A stretch of DNA of 8,746 nucleotides from Pseudanabaenaceae cyanobacterium MP8IB2.15 (GTDB taxonomy: Bacteria > Cyanobacteriota > Cyanobacteriia > Pseudanabaenales > Pseudanabaenaceae), in NCBI GenBank assembly GCA_030248825.1, contig JARCMB010000127.1, forward strand, positions 1 through 8,746, in the 5' to 3' direction. How positions within the stretch are numbered: the stretch's first letter is position 1; every line of letters begins with the position of its first letter. The notes below the pieces were generated by a model, which saw only the letters and a program-made list of their open reading frames with translations, was not told where the DNA came from and did no database searches. Both the position numbers and the translations under genes were made by a program. Positions 6,740-8,746 of the stretch are shown in pieces.

Positions 6740-7342
6740 CTAGTCTGTAAATGATGCTGGTTGTCCCCATTCGCCTGTAAAGACGAAACTGGAAAGCGGG
6801 TGACGGCTCCTAGCGGCAGTTTCTCTTTCTTGTAAGTCTGGGGGTAGACTGCTGACTTCGCCAGGATAGCCGAGGGCGATCGATGCCATTGGTTTAAAGT
6901 GGGCGGGTAGTTTGAAAGTAGAAATCACTTTTTCTGGTTCAAATCCTGCCATCTGGTGCATCTGTAGTCCCATGCTGGTTGCCTGTACCGCCAAAGTTGC
7001 CACAGCTTCACCTAGATCGTATTCGCCCCAAGCGTTTGGTTTCCCGTCGTGCTTGAAGTTTTGCGAGGCGATCGCAACGATCAAGACTGGAGCGGCTTGT
7101 GCCCAAGCCTGATTAAACGGCACTAGGCATTCGAGGATTTGCTGGTAAGCCAAGGTTTCAACTTTGGTGGCAACAATAAAATTCCAAGGCTGGTCGTTAA
7201 AGCAAGATGCCGACCATCGCGCCGCTTCAAACAAACTGCACAACTTCTCCGCCTCTACAGGTGTGCTGGCATATGCGCGTGGACTCCAACGTTGGGCGAT
7301 CGAAGGCAAAAGTTGATGATCGGTAACAGCAGGTTTTTCCAT
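6740..7342 (-). CDS. Nitroreductase family FMN oxidoreductase
   Basis: This flavin-dependent NAD(P)H oxidoreductase of the nitroreductase fold is predicted cytoplasmic and dimeric; its natural substrate is unknown. Counting from ATG 7342 it has 200 residues, with RWSPRAY at 18-24 (FMN phosphate-binding Arg region), EAARWSASCFNDQPWNFIV at 39-57 (the Ser/Asn/Gln-Pro-W core), DLGEAVATLAVQATSMGL at 109-126, and IALGYPGE at 155-162 near the second FMN site. A TTG three codons upstream (7351) would extend the frame, but ATG gives the common MEKPA start and I prefer it. The gene converges with the beta-CASP gene (54 bp apart) and diverges from the metallopeptidase gene across a region with a 13-bp inverted repeat. 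Confidence 0.9.
   Translation of the reverse strand: MEKPAVTDHQLLPSIAQRWSPRAYASTPVEAEKLCSLFEAARWSASCFNDQPWNFIVATKVETLAYQQILECLVPFNQAWAQAAPVLIVAIASQNFKHDGKPNAWGEYDLGEAVATLAVQATSMGLQMHQMAGFEPEKVISTFKLPAHFKPMASIALGYPGEVSSLPPDLQERETAARSRHPLSSFVFTGEWGQPASFTD
7068..7075. repeat. HIP1 octamer GCGATCGC
   Basis: This is the one full HIP1 palindrome that I find in the window, inside the nitroreductase gene. The six-base core CGATCG occurs at about 40 further positions, which marks the DNA as cyanobacterial. Confidence 0.85.
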
Positions 7343-7358
7343 TCTTTTCAAGCAAAAA

Positions 7359-7371
7359 GACTATGATAGTC
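7359..7371. promoter_or_regulatory. 13-bp perfect inverted repeat between divergent genes; possible operator or symmetric -10
   Basis: GACTATGATAGTC is a perfect 6-1-6 palindrome in the gap between the nitroreductase and metallopeptidase genes. It contains TATGAT on the + strand and TATCAT on the - strand, each five of six matching the -10 consensus, so it could act as a two-way promoter core or as a repressor site. No good -35 is seen on either side. Confidence 0.4.
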
Positions 7372-7402
7372 CGAGGAAATTCGATCGCGATCGGTTTATA
7401 GG

Positions 7403-8131
7403 ATGATTTTTGATAATAGGAAGCAAGATTTACCCCGTTATACGATTCGGATAAGCCAAAAAGCTAAGTATCTCCGCCTCAAGATCACCGCCGAAAGTGG
7501 GCTGGAGGTAATCGTGCCGAAAAACTATGACCACAAACGTATTCCTGAGATCGTGCGCCAAAAACAAGCTTGGGTGGAGAAAGCAACCCAAAAAATTCAG
7601 GCGCAACGTCAGAACTTAATATCGAGACCAACTGAAATTTTGCCAACTCAGCTTATTTTTAAATCGATCGACCAGTCGTGGCAGATCGAATATATTTCTA
7701 CAACCAGTTCTAAATTCAGCGCAATCGAGCAACCTCATAATCGCCTAGTTGTCTCTGGTGATATTACCGATCTAGATTCTTGTCGAGAACTACTGCGTCA
7801 ATGGATCGCCCGTAAGGGTAAGCAAATTCTGATTCCTTGGTTAAAATCAGTCAGTCAGTCGATCGAACTCCCATTTAATCAAGCTACAGTCAGAGGTCAA
7901 AAGACGCGCTGGGCTAGTTGTTCCATTGCCAAAGATATCAGTATTAATTACAAGCTGCTATTCATAGCTGCACCATTAGTCCATTATGTATTTGTCCACG
8001 AACTCTGTCATACAGTCCAGATGAATCATTCAGCTAAGTTTTGGGCCTTAGTAGGCATCAAAGAACCGAGCTATCAAGAATTAGATCGAACATTGCGTCA
8101 GACTTGGCAAGATGTGCCGAGTTGGATCTAA
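7403..8131 (+). CDS. YgjP-like zinc metallopeptidase domain protein (DUF45, M48-like)
   Basis: This 242-aa protein belongs to the YgjP/DUF45 group of predicted zinc-dependent peptidases, related to SprT and M48 enzymes. The N-terminal half (about 10-130) is a beta-rich region with RYTIRISQKAKYLRLKI (12-28), typical of the family. The catalytic part has RGQKTRWASCS (164-174) and SINYKLLF (180-187). The zinc motif HELCH is at 199-203 (H199, E200, H203), followed by NHSAKFW at 208-214, where H209 is the probable third ligand. All expected active-site residues are present. There is no signal peptide or membrane segment. Start ATG 7403 keeps full length, and only an AGG lies directly before it. 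It ends 28 bp before surE on the same strand and may be co-transcribed with it. Substrate unknown. Confidence 0.9.
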   Translation: MIFDNRKQDLPRYTIRISQKAKYLRLKITAESGLEVIVPKNYDHKRIPEIVRQKQAWVEKATQKIQAQRQNLISRPTEILPTQLIFKSIDQSWQIEYISTTSSKFSAIEQPHNRLVVSGDITDLDSCRELLRQWIARKGKQILIPWLKSVSQSIELPFNQATVRGQKTRWASCSIAKDISINYKLLFIAAPLVHYVFVHELCHTVQMNHSAKFWALVGIKEPSYQELDRTLRQTWQDVPSWI

Positions 8132-8159
8132 TTCTTGAGGGATAAATTAGGTATAAATA

Positions 8160-8746
8160 ATGACGTTGATTATCACAAATGACGATGGGATTGATGCTCC
8201 TGGGATCAGAGCTTTGGATCGAGCAGTGGCAAAAATGGGCGGCGGCAAGATTGCGATCGTCGCACCTAGAGATCCATATTCAGGCTGTGGGCATCAGGTC
8301 ACAACTCACGCTCCCATCCAGATCGTACGCCGATCTGAGCATGAGTATTCGATCGTGGGCACTCCTGCTGATTGTGTGCGTGTGGGAGTGAAACACCTCT
8401 ATCCTGAAACCGAATTGGTGCTATCTGGGATCAATCATGGTGGGAATATGGGAATGGATATCTATATCTCAGGGACGGTTGCGGCGGTCAGAGAAGCGGC
8501 TTTTCATGGTATTCCAGGCATTGCGATCTCGCAATATCGGGCGAAAGATCGAGAGATTGATTGGGAACTTGCCTCTATTCTCGCGATCAAATCGATCGAT
8601 GAATTGCTGCGACAGGAATATCAGCCCAATACCTTCTGGAATGTGAATTTACCGCATCTTCAATCCAATTCTCCCGATCCCGCGATCGTGTTTTGTTCTC
8701 CCTGTATTCGTTCTCTCCCTGTAGAGTTCACCGTAAAAAAAGGAGA
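8160..8746 (+). CDS. surE: 5'/3'-nucleotidase SurE (partial, runs off the right edge)
   Basis: SurE is a divalent-metal-dependent phosphatase that removes phosphate from nucleoside 5'- and 3'-monophosphates, linked to stationary-phase survival. The first 195 codons are present without a stop. Marks are: NDDGIDAPGIRAL at 7-19, with metal ligands D8 and D9; VAPRDPYSG at 34-42, with S41 as third ligand; GTPADCVRVGV at 67-77; and SGINHGGNMGMDIYISGT at 89-106, with N92 as fourth ligand, followed by VAAVREAAFHGIP. Start ATG 8160 places the beta strand TLIIT directly before NDDG, as in all SurE proteins. Typical family length is about 250-270 aa, so some 60-70 codons are missing. The window edge, not a mutation, truncates it. 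Confidence 0.95.
   Translation, partial: MTLIITNDDGIDAPGIRALDRAVAKMGGGKIAIVAPRDPYSGCGHQVTTHAPIQIVRRSEHEYSIVGTPADCVRVGVKHLYPETELVLSGINHGGNMGMDIYISGTVAAVREAAFHGIPGIAISQYRAKDREIDWELASILAIKSIDELLRQEYQPNTFWNVNLPHLQSNSPDPAIVFCSPCIRSLPVEFTVKKG

Noticed and set aside
8179..8646. Two short + strand frames (70 and 69 aa) at the right end
   Set aside because: They lie in another frame over surE, whose own frame is open from 8160 to the edge with all family motifs. They have no recognisable content.
1..8746. CRISPR array, toxin-antitoxin pair or new defence cassette
   Set aside because: No spaced repeats of 20-40 bp are seen, and every sizeable frame is assigned to a housekeeping or known-fold family.

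Overview
The window looks like ordinary cyanobacterial chromosome. The CGATCG hexamer, the core of the cyanobacterial HIP1 repeat, occurs about 40 times by eye against roughly two expected. There is also one full GCGATCGC octamer and a gene set typical of cyanobacteria: a membrane-anchored YvcK, a DUF2555-like small protein, an RsbW-like ATPase, and a beta-CASP protein with a C-terminal Cys cluster. Base composition is moderate. A filamentous or Pseudanabaena-like genome would fit, but the genus cannot be settled from this sequence.

Layout. Bases 1-98 are the right end of an IS200/IS605-type element, with its terminal hairpin and ...GTGTCAA end. Its body lies to the left of the window. The next base is already inside the signal-peptide codons of a secreted FxLYD-type protein (to 556), so the element appears to have cut off that gene's start. 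Then come moeA (molybdenum cofactor insertion, +, 713-1948) and a leftward cluster read in the order rsmE (4564-3815), yvcK (3805-2489) and an RsbW-like anti-sigma kinase (2450-1977). The cluster has gaps of only 9 and 38 bp and converges on moeA.

A tRNA-Ser(GCU) at 4642-4733 diverges from rsmE. Downstream on the + strand are a 78-aa DUF2555-like protein and, overlapping it by 14 nt through a TTG start, a 535-aa beta-CASP metallo-beta-lactamase-fold protein. A nitroreductase (-) and a YgjP-like zinc metallopeptidase (+) diverge from a 60-bp region that carries a perfect 13-bp inverted repeat. The last gene is surE (+), which starts at 8160 and runs off the right edge.

Most genes are housekeeping: cofactor synthesis, rRNA methylation, tRNA, envelope/carbon control by YvcK, and nucleotide phosphatase. 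I see no CRISPR array, toxin-antitoxin pair or evident new defence system. The most interesting points are the IS605 end that truncates a secreted-protein gene, where the flanking bases would be the guide of any TnpB-associated RNA, and the beta-CASP protein. That protein has Arg exactly where the motif-B zinc-binding His is expected, and it carries an extra four-Cys tail.
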